A stretch of DNA of 36,345 nucleotides from an uncultured Oscillospiraceae bacterium (GTDB lineage: Bacteria; Bacillota; Clostridia; Oscillospirales; Oscillospiraceae), in NCBI GenBank assembly GCA_902497145.1, contig CABVDR010000023.1, positions 1 to 36,345 on the forward strand, given 5' to 3'. Under the pieces are notes generated by a model that was given only the letters and a program-made list of their open reading frames with translations, was not told the origin of the DNA and ran no database searches. Both the position numbers and the translations under genes were made by a program. Positions within the stretch are counted from its first letter, which is position 1; the number at the start of each line of letters is the position of its first letter. Positions 8,150 through 15,727 of the stretch are shown here, piece after piece.

Positions 8150-8830
8150 ATGCAGTATGGTAAAATCCTCCCCGCCCGCTTTCTCGCCCGGCCCAACCGC
8201 TTTGTGGCCCGGGTGGAAGCAGAAGGGCAGGAGCTTATTTGCCACGTAAAAAATACCGGGCGGTGCCGGGAGCTGCTGGTGCCCGGGGCCACGGTCTGGC
8301 TGGAGGAGAGCAGAAACCCCAACCGCAAGACAAAATTTGATCTCATCGCGGTGGAAAAGAGAGCGCGGCTCATCAACATGGACGCCCAGGCCCCCAACCA
8401 AGTCTTTGCGGAGTGGGCACGTTCTGGCGGTTTCCGAAAAGACCTGACCTTGCTGCGTCCGGAGACTACGTATGGGAGTTCCCGCTTTGATTTCTACTGG
8501 GAGTCATCAGAAAAACGGGGGTTTGTGGAGGTAAAGGGGGTCACCCTGGAGGACGACGGGGTGGTCCGCTTCCCCGACGCCCCCACCCTCCGGGGGGTGA
8601 AGCACCTGGACGAACTGATAAAGGCCCATGAGGCGGGCTACGAGGCCGCGGTGTGCTTTGTCATCCAGATGGAAGATGTACGCTATTTTGCCCCCAACGA
8701 TGTGACCCATCCCGAGTTTGGGCAGGCCCTGCGCCGGGCCGCTGCCGCCGGGGTGGAGGTGCTGGCCATGGACTGCGCCGTGACCCCTCAGTCTTTGGAA
8801 ATCAAAAACCCGGTGCGGGTGGAGCTATAA
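8150..8830 (+). CDS. sfsA: DNA/RNA nuclease SfsA (sugar fermentation stimulation protein)
   Basis: This 226-residue protein is close to the E. coli length (234). An N-terminal OB-like part (LPARFLARPNRFVARVE, ...NTGRCRELL) is followed by a PD-(D/E)xK-type core with SRFDFYW (acidic) and FVEVKGVTLE (E-x-K). The ending VTPQSLEIKNPVRVEL is typical. SfsA was first described as a sugar-fermentation regulator that binds DNA; its fold is that of a nuclease. GGAGG at 8137-8141 sets the ATG at 8150, although the frame is open for several hundred bases upstream, where it is only the antisense of the SseB-like gene. It ends at a bidirectional terminator. Confidence 0.93.
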   Translation: MQYGKILPARFLARPNRFVARVEAEGQELICHVKNTGRCRELLVPGATVWLEESRNPNRKTKFDLIAVEKRARLINMDAQAPNQVFAEWARSGGFRKDLTLLRPETTYGSSRFDFYWESSEKRGFVEVKGVTLEDDGVVRFPDAPTLRGVKHLDELIKAHEAGYEAAVCFVIQMEDVRYFAPNDVTHPEFGQALRRAAAAGVEVLAMDCAVTPQSLEIKNPVRVEL

Positions 8831-8831
8831 A

Positions 8832-8866
8832 AAAATTGGAACAGCAAAGGCTGTTCCAATTTTTGC
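8832..8866. terminator. Bidirectional terminator after sfsA
   Basis: A 14-bp perfect stem, AAAATTGGAACAGC / GCTGTTCCAATTTT, closes a four-base AAAG loop. The A-run and T-run at its edges let it work in both directions, for sfsA and for the convergent membrane protein gene at 8868-9605. Confidence 0.9.
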
Positions 8867-8867
8867 T

Positions 8868-9605
8868 TTACGGTCGAAACCGGGGAGAGCGGGGAAATTT
8901 ATACCGGCACAGCTGCTCCTGGCAGTGGGCGCACTGGAGCAGCTTGTTGGATCCAAACCAGAACCGCTCCGGGTAGCGGCGGTACCGCACCTCCCACACC
9001 ACCAGCACCACAAGTCCCATGGCCACCAGGCTCCAGGAGAACCAGTGGGGAACAAAGGCCATGGGGGCGGCCATCATCCAGGACCCCCAGGCAAAGATGC
9101 GGCAGTTGACGCAGCACCGGTTGCCCATCAGGAAGGTCTGGAAGGGGCAGAAGAACAGCACACAGATGAGGTCACACAGGTAGTAGAGGGCGCACAGCAG
9201 CACCAGCTCCGCCACCCCGATGATCTTGTGCCAATAGAGCGCGCCAAACCCCAGGTTGACTGCCAGCCAAACCACAGCCACCTTCACTGCCCCCCGGTTC
9301 TGTCCCCGCACTGCCTCCTTCAAAGACTGCTGGGAGTAGCTTTGCACCGGGTCAAAGCGGTTGGGGTACTGCTTCATACACCCGGCGGTCAGGGAGCTTT
9401 TGGGGTTGAGCTGCACCAGCATGGAACCCAGCACCGCCAGCCACAGCACCACCAGCGGCAGGGAGGGCAGCGGGGAGGCAGTGAAGTCCAGCCACTCCGG
9501 TTTCAGCAGGAACAGGACCAGGACAAAAAGAAAGACGGCCAGACGAAAGGTCACCGACCGCAGATATTTAATGGTTACTTTTGTGGGTTTGGGAAGCCCG
9601 CGCAT
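8868..9605 (-). CDS. Membrane protein with cytoplasmic Cys pairs, function unknown
   Basis: This 245-residue protein has two N-terminal helices (about residues 18-35 and 48-65), a central amphipathic region, and two to three further helices between about 105 and 205. Cys pairs in GNRCCVNCR and LQCAHCQEQLC suggest metal or zinc-ribbon-like binding around a membrane core, with a very basic C-terminus (RYKFPRSPRFRP). I recognise no family. AAGGA lies six to seven bases before the ATG. The gene follows recR by 19 bp and is probably the last gene of the rpe-DUF4177-recR operon. Confidence 0.7.
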   Translation of the reverse strand: MRGLPKPTKVTIKYLRSVTFRLAVFLFVLVLFLLKPEWLDFTASPLPSLPLVVLWLAVLGSMLVQLNPKSSLTAGCMKQYPNRFDPVQSYSQQSLKEAVRGQNRGAVKVAVVWLAVNLGFGALYWHKIIGVAELVLLCALYYLCDLICVLFFCPFQTFLMGNRCCVNCRIFAWGSWMMAAPMAFVPHWFSWSLVAMGLVVLVVWEVRYRRYPERFWFGSNKLLQCAHCQEQLCRYKFPRSPRFRP

Positions 9606-9624
9606 GAAAATTCCTTCTTCTCTC

Positions 9625-10227
9625 TTACATTTCCCGCCGCCCCTCCAGCGCCCGCATCAGGGTGGCGTCGTCGGCATACTCCAGGTGGCTGCCCACCGGG
9701 ATGCCGTAGGCCAGCCGGGTCACCTTCACGCCGAAGGGCCGCAGCAGCCGGGACAGGTACATGGCCGTGGCCTCCCCCTCCGTGTCCGGGTTGGTGGCCA
9801 TGATCACTTCGTCCACACCCCCGGCAGACACCCGCTCCACCAGGGATTTGATGTGCAGGTCGTCGGGGCCCACGTGGTTCATGGGGGAGATGACCCCGTG
9901 GAGCACGTGGTAGAGCCCCTGGTACTCCCGGGAGCGCTCCATGGCCACCACGTCCTTGGGATCGGCCACCACGCAGATGGTGGAGGCGTCCCGTCGGGGG
10001 CTGGAGCAGATGGAGCAGGGCCCCTCCCCTTGGGTCAGGTTCTGACACACCGGGCAGCAGTGGATGGTGGATTTGGCCGTGAGGATGGCCTGGGCAAAGG
10101 CGGCTGCCTCATCCTCCGGCATGGACAGCACGTGAAAGGCCAGCCGCTGGGCTGACTTGACGCCCACGCCGGGCAGCTTGGCAAACTGCTCCACCAGGTT
10201 TTCTAGCGCTGGGGGGAAATACTGCAT
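9625..10227 (-). CDS. recR: Recombination mediator RecR
   Basis: This 200-residue protein has the full RecR plan: a helix-hairpin-helix LPGVGVKSAQRLAFHVL (18-34), a four-Cys zinc motif C58-x2-C61-x9-C71-x2-C74, a Toprim domain (ICVVADPKDVVAMERS through NPDTEGEATAMYL), and the C-terminal RLAYGIPVGSHLEYADDATL segment. With RecO and RecF it loads RecA at gaps. GGAGG at 10238-10242 precedes the ATG at 10227. dnaX and the nucleoid protein gene that often neighbour recR are absent; here it sits in an operon with rpe. Confidence 0.96.
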   Translation of the reverse strand: MQYFPPALENLVEQFAKLPGVGVKSAQRLAFHVLSMPEDEAAAFAQAILTAKSTIHCCPVCQNLTQGEGPCSICSSPRRDASTICVVADPKDVVAMERSREYQGLYHVLHGVISPMNHVGPDDLHIKSLVERVSAGGVDEVIMATNPDTEGEATAMYLSRLLRPFGVKVTRLAYGIPVGSHLEYADDATLMRALEGRREM

Positions 10228-10263
10228 GGAACGTAACCTCCAAGATAAAAGGGATACGGCGCA

Positions 10264-10419
10264 TTATACCTCGCGCTCAAAGGTAATAACCAACTGATAA
10301 CTCATGGCGGTCTCCCAGAAAGTTACCGCCTTTACTTCCCATCCTTGTTTGGCCATCTCATTCATTTGACCTTCAGCTTCTTTGGGAGTTTTTACTGATA
10401 AAACTTTGTAAGTTTTCAT
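10264..10419 (-). CDS. DUF4177 microprotein
   Basis: This 51-residue protein reads MKTYKVLSVKTPKEAEGQMN... and has the DUF4177 pattern YKV...EEx(L/M)N...GWEV...(Y)xLVITFER. It starts five bases after the rpe stop, with a G-rich GGGTGGGA region inside the end of rpe acting as the ribosome-binding site, so it is probably translationally coupled. Base use is visibly more AT-rich than in rpe and recR. DUF4177 proteins have no settled function. Confidence 0.8.
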   Translation of the reverse strand: MKTYKVLSVKTPKEAEGQMNEMAKQGWEVKAVTFWETAMSYQLVITFEREV

Positions 10420-10423
10420 GCTA

Positions 10424-11071
10424 TTATCCCACCCGCAAAGCGGCAATGGCGGCGGGGATGTCCTCCTTGCCGTATACGGCGGAACCCGCCACCAACACGT
10501 TGGCGCCTGCCTCCACCACCAGGGGAGCGGTCTTGGGGGCGATGCCGCCGTCCACCTCCAGCTCACAGGCGGGGTTATACTTCTCAATAATGGCGCGCAC
10601 CTGGCGGATGGTCTCCAGCTGGGACTCCATAAAGGCCTGTCCGCCGAAGCCGGGCTCCACCGTCATCACCAGCACCAGATCCAGGTCCTCAATGTAGGGC
10701 AGGATGGCATTGGCGGAAGTGATGGGCCGCAGGGCCACCGCCTTCTTCACCCCGCACTCGCCCATCACCTTGAGAGCCTCCGCAATGCGGGTGGGGTGGT
10801 CGGCCTCCAGGTGGACGGAGAGCAGGTCGGCCCCCGCCTTGGCAAAGTCCTCGATGTAGCGCAGGGGCTTGTCGATCATCAGATGTACGTCCAGGAACAT
10901 GTCGGTGCACTTGCGGATGGACTTGACCACCGGGATGCCGATGGTGATGTTGGGCACAAAGCAGCCGTCCATCACGTCCACATGGAGGTAATCGGCGGAG
11001 GACACCTTTTTGATGTCCCGTTCCAGGTTGACAAAGTCGGCCGAGAGAATAGAGGGGGCGATCTTGATCAT
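10424..11071 (-). CDS. rpe: Ribulose-phosphate 3-epimerase
   Basis: Rpe interconverts ribulose-5-phosphate and xylulose-5-phosphate in the pentose phosphate pathway. The 215-residue TIM barrel has all signatures: APSILSADF with base Asp11, LHVDVMDGCFVPN with metal ligands His30 and Asp32, DVHLMI, VEPGFGGQ, and VDGGI with the second catalytic Asp. GAGGA precedes the ATG. It leads an operon with the DUF4177 microprotein, recR and a membrane protein. In many Firmicutes rpe follows rsgA; here a hairpin-rich, gene-free block lies upstream instead. Confidence 0.97.
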   Translation of the reverse strand: MIKIAPSILSADFVNLERDIKKVSSADYLHVDVMDGCFVPNITIGIPVVKSIRKCTDMFLDVHLMIDKPLRYIEDFAKAGADLLSVHLEADHPTRIAEALKVMGECGVKKAVALRPITSANAILPYIEDLDLVLVMTVEPGFGGQAFMESQLETIRQVRAIIEKYNPACELEVDGGIAPKTAPLVVEAGANVLVAGSAVYGKEDIPAAIAALRVG

Positions 11072-11683
11072 GACGATTCCTCACTTTCAAACTCTGGCGG
11101 GACCGGACAGGAACCCGCCGCATAGGATAGCAGGCGGAGAGGGAGGGCGGCCGTCCTCCCGGGGCGCCGCCGGGCTGCTATACACGCTCCAGGCCGTGCC
11201 CACGGCCCCACTGCCGGACCTCCCCGGCCCGGCGGCCCGCCGCTTTTGAATACCCGCCCGATGGGACCTTGTGTCCCGTCGGGCGGCCTCGCATACTTTT
11301 TTCGAGAAAAAAGTATGCAAAAAAGCTTTCTGCAAAGCTTCGCTTTGCTTCTGAGGATACCGCCCTGCGGGGCGGCCGATAACAGACCAGCTGCCATGGC
11401 TGCACCGCACCAGGCGGTGTGCGTACAGCGCAGGCTTTTCTAACCTTCAGACCCGGCAGGCCCCAGTGGGCCGGGGCAAGAAGGATCAGCCACTCAGATT
11501 TTGCCCGCCGGATGAAATTGCCCAGAAAACAGGAGGGCGTCCCCCGTAAAACGGGGGTTTGGGGGCAAGCCGCCTATGAGCGCCCGCTGCGCAAAGGCGC
11601 TCATCGAAGGCGGCCCCCAACGATTCTTTGGTTCCTTTCTGATCGCTCAGAAAGGAACCCGCCCCGCAGGGCGGAACCCTTCT
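11072..11683. other. 612-bp gene-free, hairpin-rich intergenic block
   Basis: No credible gene is seen; the open frames here are short, differ on every strand and run through palindromes. The block holds many inverted repeats: CCGCCCGATGGGA/TCCCGTCGGGCGG (11254-11286), the two-hairpin repeat at 11291-11348, CCCCCGT/ACGGGGG (11541-11557), a long imperfect stem (11559-11620), and a perfect 12-bp stem GGTTCCTTTCTG/CAGAAAGGAACC (11630-11659). Similar hairpin units are scattered in related gut Clostridia as far as I recall. The end next to ilvA probably includes its 3' processing or termination signal, although no clean T-run follows. Confidence 0.7.
11291..11348. repeat. Two-hairpin intergenic repeat, copy A
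   Basis: Hairpin 1 has 13-bp arms (11291-11303 and 11306-11318) around a GA centre, ending TTTTTTC/GAAAAAA. A linker of six A and GCTTTCT follows. Hairpin 2 has 7-bp arms GCAAAGC/GCTTTGC (11332-11338, 11342-11348) with a TTC loop. Copy B at 20695-20751 has the same layout with paired base changes in both stems. Confidence 0.8.
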
Positions 11684-12904
11684 TTAATTATAGAAGTCCG
11701 CAGTATCCACTTCCTTCACCTGATACCCCTCCTGGACCAGGTGATCCAAAATCTGCTTCTTGTGGTCCTGGCCAAAGGCCTCCAGGGTCACCTTCAGCTC
11801 CACACCGTTCTGCCGGTTGATGTTGACAAACTGGTTGTGCTCCAGCTTGATGATGTTGCCGTTGTCCTGGGCCAGCAGGCCGGACACCCGCATCAGCTCG
11901 CCGGGCCGGTCGGGCAGCAGCACGGAGAAGGTGAAGATCCGGCCCCGGTTGATAAGGCCGTGCTGCACCAGAGAGGCCATGGTAATAACATCCATGTTGC
12001 CGCCGGAGAGGACGGACACCACGTTCAGGCCCTTGCCCTGGAGATGCTTCAGGGCGGCCACGGTGAGCAGGCCCGCGTTCTCCACCACCATCTTGTGCTT
12101 TTCCATCACATCCAGGAAGGCGTCTACCAGCTCCACGTCGGGGATGGTAATAATGTGGTCCACATTGTTCTGTACATAGGGGAAAACCAGGTCGCCGGGG
12201 GTCTTGACCGCCACGCCGTCGGCAATGGTGTTGGCCGTGGGCAGGGTGACCACATGGCCCGCCTCCAGGCTGGCCTTCATGGAGGCCGCTCCCTCGGGCT
12301 CCACGCCGATGACGGTGACGTTGGGGTTGAGCATCTTGGCCAGGGTGGACACACCAGCTGCCAGTCCGCCGCCGCCGATGGGCACCAGGATCACGTCCAC
12401 ATCGGGCAGGTCCTGGAAGATCTCATAGGCGATGGTGCCCTGACCGGTGGCCACCCCCAGGTCGTTGAAGGGGTGGACGTAGGTGAGGCCTTTCTCCTCG
12501 GCCAGCTGGGCAGCCAGGGCGGCGGCCTCGTCAAACACCTCGCCGTGGAGGATTACCTCAGCCCCGTAGTCCTTGGTGTTGTTTACCTTCACCAGGGGGG
12601 TGGTGGTGGGCATGACAATGGTGGCGGGCACGCCGGCCGCCTGGGCGGCGTAGGCCAGACCCTGGGCGTGGTTGCCCGCGGAGGCGGTGATGAGGCCCCG
12701 CTCCTTCTCCTCCTGGGTGAGGGTGCTGATCTTATAGTAGGCGCCGCGGATCTTATACGCGCCGGTCACCTGCATATTTTCCGGTTTTAAATACACATTG
12801 TGTCCCGTGGCCTTGGACAGGGCGGGGGAATGAATGAGGCTGGTGTCCCGGATGACGCCGCGAAGGACGGTTCGGGCCGCTTTGAATTGTTCCAGGGTAA
12901 GCAT
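11684..12904 (-). CDS. ilvA: Threonine ammonia-lyase (threonine dehydratase) with ACT domain
   Basis: This PLP enzyme deaminates threonine to 2-oxobutanoate, feeding isoleucine synthesis or fermentation to propionate. The 406-residue chain has the fold-type II catalytic domain (1-320) with PLP-lysine Lys51 in TGAYKIRGA, TASAGNHAQGLAYAA, and the glycine loop PIGGGGLAAG. A C-terminal ACT domain begins about residue 325 (FTFSVLLPDRPGELMRVSGLL). One ACT domain and this length fit the short catabolic/TdcB-plus-ACT form common in Clostridia. AAAGGAG precedes the ATG. A consensus-like promoter lies upstream. No T-box leader is seen, so control by tRNA is unlikely. Confidence 0.95.
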   Translation of the reverse strand: MLTLEQFKAARTVLRGVIRDTSLIHSPALSKATGHNVYLKPENMQVTGAYKIRGAYYKISTLTQEEKERGLITASAGNHAQGLAYAAQAAGVPATIVMPTTTPLVKVNNTKDYGAEVILHGEVFDEAAALAAQLAEEKGLTYVHPFNDLGVATGQGTIAYEIFQDLPDVDVILVPIGGGGLAAGVSTLAKMLNPNVTVIGVEPEGAASMKASLEAGHVVTLPTANTIADGVAVKTPGDLVFPYVQNNVDHIITIPDVELVDAFLDVMEKHKMVVENAGLLTVAALKHLQGKGLNVVSVLSGGNMDVITMASLVQHGLINRGRIFTFSVLLPDRPGELMRVSGLLAQDNGNIIKLEHNQFVNINRQNGVELKVTLEAFGQDHKKQILDHLVQEGYQVKEVDTADFYN

Positions 12905-12968
12905 ATTTGATCTCCTTTACTGCCCCAAGGGCCTCGCCGGGGCGCGGTCCGGGAAGAATATATTAGCA

Positions 12969-12997
12969 ATCATATCGAAAATATAAAATAAAGTCAA
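12969..12997 (-). promoter_or_regulatory. Sigma-A-type promoter of ilvA
   Basis: On the minus strand TTGACT (12997-12992) and TATGAT (12974-12969) are separated by 17 bp of AT-rich sequence. The transcript would have a leader of about 60 bases with a GC-rich GGGGC/GCCCC-type stem before the ribosome-binding site. Confidence 0.75.
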
Positions 12998-13012
12998 TGC
13001 AGCCAGGCCCAT

Positions 13013-13064
13013 CCCCCGGGATTTTCCCCTTTGTTTTTTTCGGTACCCGAAAAGCTCCCGGGGC
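13013..13064. promoter_or_regulatory. Nested inverted repeat between the ilvA and xpaC promoters
   Basis: An outer stem CCCCGGGA/TCCCGGGG and an inner stem TTTTCGG-TAC-CCGAAAA form one nested palindrome directly upstream of the xpaC -35 box. It could be an operator or a transcription block between divergent units; the sequence does not decide this. Confidence 0.5.
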
Positions 13065-13071
13065 AAATCCC

Positions 13072-13101
13072 TTGACACCCCCATCTTTCTAAGGGTACAA
13101 T
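13072..13101 (+). promoter_or_regulatory. Sigma-A-type promoter of the xpaC-telA operon
   Basis: A perfect TTGACA (13072-13077) and a near-perfect TACAAT (13096-13101) are 18 bp apart, 48 bp before the xpaC ATG. No competing signal is seen, so this should drive the five-gene unit to 16758. Confidence 0.85.
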
Positions 13102-13149
13102 GGGCAAAAGAGTCCCCACTTTTTTCCCGTGCCATGGAGGAATTGTACA

Positions 13150-13890
13150 ATGGCAAAACATGTAAAACGCTCGACCGCCCCCATCTATCTGGTGGGTGTG
13201 GTGTGGCTGGTCTTCGCTTTGTTTTTCTCTTTGAGTCAGCCCATCGACTATGTGCTGTGCGCCGTCATCTCCGTTGCCGCCTTTGTGGTGGGCAAGGCCA
13301 TCTTCCCGGACAAGCATTACCAGATGCCCGGCGAGGAGAAGTCCAAAGAGGAGAAGCCCAAAGAGGAGAAAAAGAAGGAAGAGCCCAAGAAGCCGGAGGC
13401 CCCCAAGTCCACCGGCAACCCGGAGATCGACAACCTGATCAAGGAGCGGGAACGGGCGCTGAGCGAGATGCGCCGTCTCAACGACAGCATCGAGGATGAA
13501 ACCATCTCCGCCCAGATCGACCACCTGGAGGAGGTCACCTCCAAGATCATCGACCAGGTGGTGAAGGAGCCCGCCAAGCTGCCCCAGATCCGCCGCTTCC
13601 TTAATTACTATCTCCCCACCACCCTGAAGATCCTCAACGCCTACGACCGCATGGACGCCATGGGCGTGTCCGGCGAGAACATCGACTCCACCAAGCAGCG
13701 GGTGGAGCGGATGATGGGCACCATTGTCAAGGCCTTTGACAAGCAGCTGGACGCCCTGTTCGGCGCCGAGGCCATGGACATCTCCACCGATATCACCGTT
13801 ATGGAAAACCTGCTGGCCCAGGAGGGTCTGGCGGGAGACGGACCAAAAACCACCAAGAGCCAGGGCAGCGACGTGACCCTGGAGCTGTAA
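13150..13890 (+). CDS. xpaC: XpaC-family protein (5-bromo-4-chloroindolyl phosphate hydrolysis family)
   Basis: This 246-residue protein has two N-terminal membrane helices (about residues 12-30 and 34-50). A highly charged Lys/Glu/Pro spacer follows (SKEEKPKEEKKKEEPKKPEAP region, 63-85), then an alpha-helical cytosolic domain with LPQIRRFLNYYLPTTLKILNAY, the XpaC signature. GGAGG at 13136-13140 sets the ATG at 13150. As in Bacillus (xpaC-yaaN), the gene is paired with telA. The pair has been linked to envelope stress and toxic-anion resistance, but the biochemical role is unknown; the historical name reflects a phenotype, not a proven enzyme. Confidence 0.88.
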   Translation: MAKHVKRSTAPIYLVGVVWLVFALFFSLSQPIDYVLCAVISVAAFVVGKAIFPDKHYQMPGEEKSKEEKPKEEKKKEEPKKPEAPKSTGNPEIDNLIKERERALSEMRRLNDSIEDETISAQIDHLEEVTSKIIDQVVKEPAKLPQIRRFLNYYLPTTLKILNAYDRMDAMGVSGENIDSTKQRVERMMGTIVKAFDKQLDALFGAEAMDISTDITVMENLLAQEGLAGDGPKTTKSQGSDVTLEL

Positions 13891-13902
13891 AGGAGGTCTC
13901 CC

Positions 13903-14115
13903 ATGAAACGGTACCGTGAGTTTATGAGCCGGGGCGAGTGTCTGTTCAACGCCCTGCTGTCCTGCATCATTCCCGTGCTGCTGATTTTATTTTTCCTGCT
14001 GGCCTGGTCGGCTGTGCCCGCCTCCGGCCGGGGAGTGTTGCTCCTGCTGCTTGTGCTGGAGCTGGGAAGCTGCGCCTTCCACTGGTACCGCTATTTGGCT
14101 TACAACAAGAAATAA
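13903..14115 (+). CDS. Small two-helix membrane protein in the xpaC-telA operon
   Basis: This 70-residue protein has a basic N-terminus (MKRYREFMSRGE) and two hydrophobic helices (about 15-37 and 43-58). AGGAGG directly follows the xpaC stop and gives a clear ribosome-binding site for the ATG at 13903. It sits between xpaC and telA, which are usually adjacent, so it may be a membrane accessory of that pair. I recognise no family. Confidence 0.75.
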   Translation: MKRYREFMSRGECLFNALLSCIIPVLLILFFLLAWSAVPASGRGVLLLLLVLELGSCAFHWYRYLAYNKK

Positions 14116-14150
14116 TCATCTCATTTGCTTACTTTGAGGAGGAACCTGCC

Positions 14151-15395
14151 ATGAGTGATGAACTGAACCTGACCCCCGAGCTGACCTTAGACCCTTCCGG
14201 CACCGCCGCCCAGGCCGCTGCCGCTCCCGAACTGACCCTGGATCCCTCCGCCGCTCAGGCCGCTGCCGCCCCGGAGCTGACTCTGGAGCCTGCCGCGCCC
14301 CAGGCTCCCCAGCCTGACGCCGCCGCCCTCCAGGCCCAGCGGGACGCCAACGCCGTCAAGCTGGACGAGTCCATGCTCAGCGAGGCGGAGAAGAAGATGG
14401 TGGACGAGTTTGCCCAGAAGATCGACGTCACCGACTCCAACCTGGTGCTCCAGTACGGCGCCGCCGCCCAGAAAAACATTGCCGCTTTCTCGGAAAACGC
14501 GCTCAACAGCGTCAAGACCAAGGATCTGGGCGAGGTGGGCCAGGCCCTGTCCGACCTTGTGGTGGAGCTGAAGGGCTTTGGCGAGGAGGAAGAGGAGAAG
14601 AAGGGCATCTTCGGCTTCTTCCAGAAAAAGCGCAAGGATTTGGAGGCCCTGAAGGCCAGCTACGCCAAGGCCGAGGTAAACGTGGACAAGATCGTCCGGG
14701 CGCTGGAGTCCCACCAGGTGGTGCTGATGAAGGACATCGCCATGCTGGACCAGATGTATGAGCTGAACACCAAGTACTATAAAGAGCTCACCATGTATAT
14801 CATTGCGGGCAAAAAGCGCCTGGAGTATTTACGCACTCACGATCTGGAGGATCTCAAAAAGAAGGCCGCCGCCTCCGGCAGCCAGGAGGACGCCCAGGCC
14901 TACAACGACTTTGCTAACCTGTGCAGCCGCTTTGAGAAGAAGATCCACGACCTGGAGCTCACCCGCATGATCTCCGTGCAGATGGGCCCCCAGACCCGGC
15001 TGCTGCAAAATAACGACACTCTGATGCTGGAGAAGATCCAGTCCTCCCTGGTGAACACCATTCCCCTGTGGAAGAGCCAGATGGTGCTGGCCCTGGGCCT
15101 GGAGCACTCCCGCCAGGCTACGGCCGCCCAGTCTGCCGTCACCAACATGACCAACCAGCTGCTGCAGAAGAACGCGGACATGCTGAAAATGGGCACCATC
15201 GACGCCGCCCGGGAGGCCGAGAAGTCCATTGTGGACATCCAGACCCTCCAGCACACCAACAACCAGCTCATCTCCACCCTGGATGAGGTCATGAAGATCC
15301 AGACCGAGGGCAGCCAGAAGCGCAAGGAGGCCGAGGCCGAGCTGGGCCGCATCGAGGGCGAGCTGAAGCAGAAGCTGCTGGAACTGCGCGGTTAA
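14151..15395 (+). CDS. telA: Toxic anion resistance protein TelA
   Basis: This 414-residue soluble, mostly alpha-helical protein of the TelA/KlaA family (PF05816) is linked to tellurite, nisin and other envelope-stress resistance. The family core starts about residue 75 (LSEAEKKMVDEFAQKIDV) and includes YAAAQKNIAAFSE-like helices, KRLEYLRTHDLEDLKKK and HNQLISTLDEVMKIQTEG-like C-terminal coils. The first 60 residues are a low-complexity stretch with three ELTLDPS/ELTLEPA units separated by AAQAAAAP. GAGGAGG at 14136-14142 sets the ATG. It lies downstream of xpaC, the typical partner. Confidence 0.92.
   Translation: MSDELNLTPELTLDPSGTAAQAAAAPELTLDPSAAQAAAAPELTLEPAAPQAPQPDAAALQAQRDANAVKLDESMLSEAEKKMVDEFAQKIDVTDSNLVLQYGAAAQKNIAAFSENALNSVKTKDLGEVGQALSDLVVELKGFGEEEEEKKGIFGFFQKKRKDLEALKASYAKAEVNVDKIVRALESHQVVLMKDIAMLDQMYELNTKYYKELTMYIIAGKKRLEYLRTHDLEDLKKKAAASGSQEDAQAYNDFANLCSRFEKKIHDLELTRMISVQMGPQTRLLQNNDTLMLEKIQSSLVNTIPLWKSQMVLALGLEHSRQATAAQSAVTNMTNQLLQKNADMLKMGTIDAAREAEKSIVDIQTLQHTNNQLISTLDEVMKIQTEGSQKRKEAEAELGRIEGELKQKLLELRG
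14166..14310 (+). repeat. Three imperfect ELTLDP(S/A)-Ala-rich coding repeats in TelA
   Basis: Three copies of (P)ELTL(D/E)P followed by Ala/Gln-rich spacers encode the disordered N-terminus of TelA. The nucleotide units (GAGCTGACC... and GAACTGACC...) are similar enough to suggest recent tandem duplication. Confidence 0.7.
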
Positions 15396-15403
15396 ATTCA
15401 GCC

Positions 15404-15727
15404 ATGAAACAAACGTCTTCAGATAACCTGCGCCGCATGATAAACACAGCGGGCAGCTGGTTTTTGCTGACGCAGGTAGAATGTATTCTCGATTGGACAG
15501 CGGAAGATAGCCTTTTGGTAGAAACCCTTTACCAAAAAGGATTTGACCGTGACCTCAGTGGAACCAGAACACGAGTTAACGCCATACGCAGGCTCATTGA
15601 AAATGACATGCTTGGGGCCGCCATTGAGTATATCGGAAATTCCCCAAATGTAAACAGAGCGCATCCTGAGGCGCACCAGCTTGCACAGGATGTGTTGGAG
15701 CGACGGTTTGGATTAAAGGAGAAATGA
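15404..15727 (+). CDS. Hypothetical protein, compositionally unlike its neighbours
   Basis: This 107-residue soluble protein begins MKQTSSDNLRRMINTAG and is predicted helical (LVETLYQKGFDRDLSGTRTRV, AHQLAQDVLERRFGLKEK). I recognise no family. It lies between telA and the TPM gene in the same orientation, overlapping the latter's ATGA. Codons such as ACA, ATA, AAA and GTA are far more common than in telA on either side, so the segment is visibly lower in GC. This could mean recent acquisition or a weakly selected gene. A clear ribosome-binding site is absent (only the end of telA lies upstream). Confidence 0.65.
   Translation: MKQTSSDNLRRMINTAGSWFLLTQVECILDWTAEDSLLVETLYQKGFDRDLSGTRTRVNAIRRLIENDMLGAAIEYIGNSPNVNRAHPEAHQLAQDVLERRFGLKEK

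Noticed and set aside
11068..11820. Several open frames of 75-133 codons on both strands
   Set aside because: They run through palindromic repeats, have no ribosome-binding sites and give Arg/Pro-rich products.
12905..12968. T-box or other riboswitch before ilvA
   Set aside because: The leader is only about 60 bases long, with no T-box sequence or antiterminator pair.
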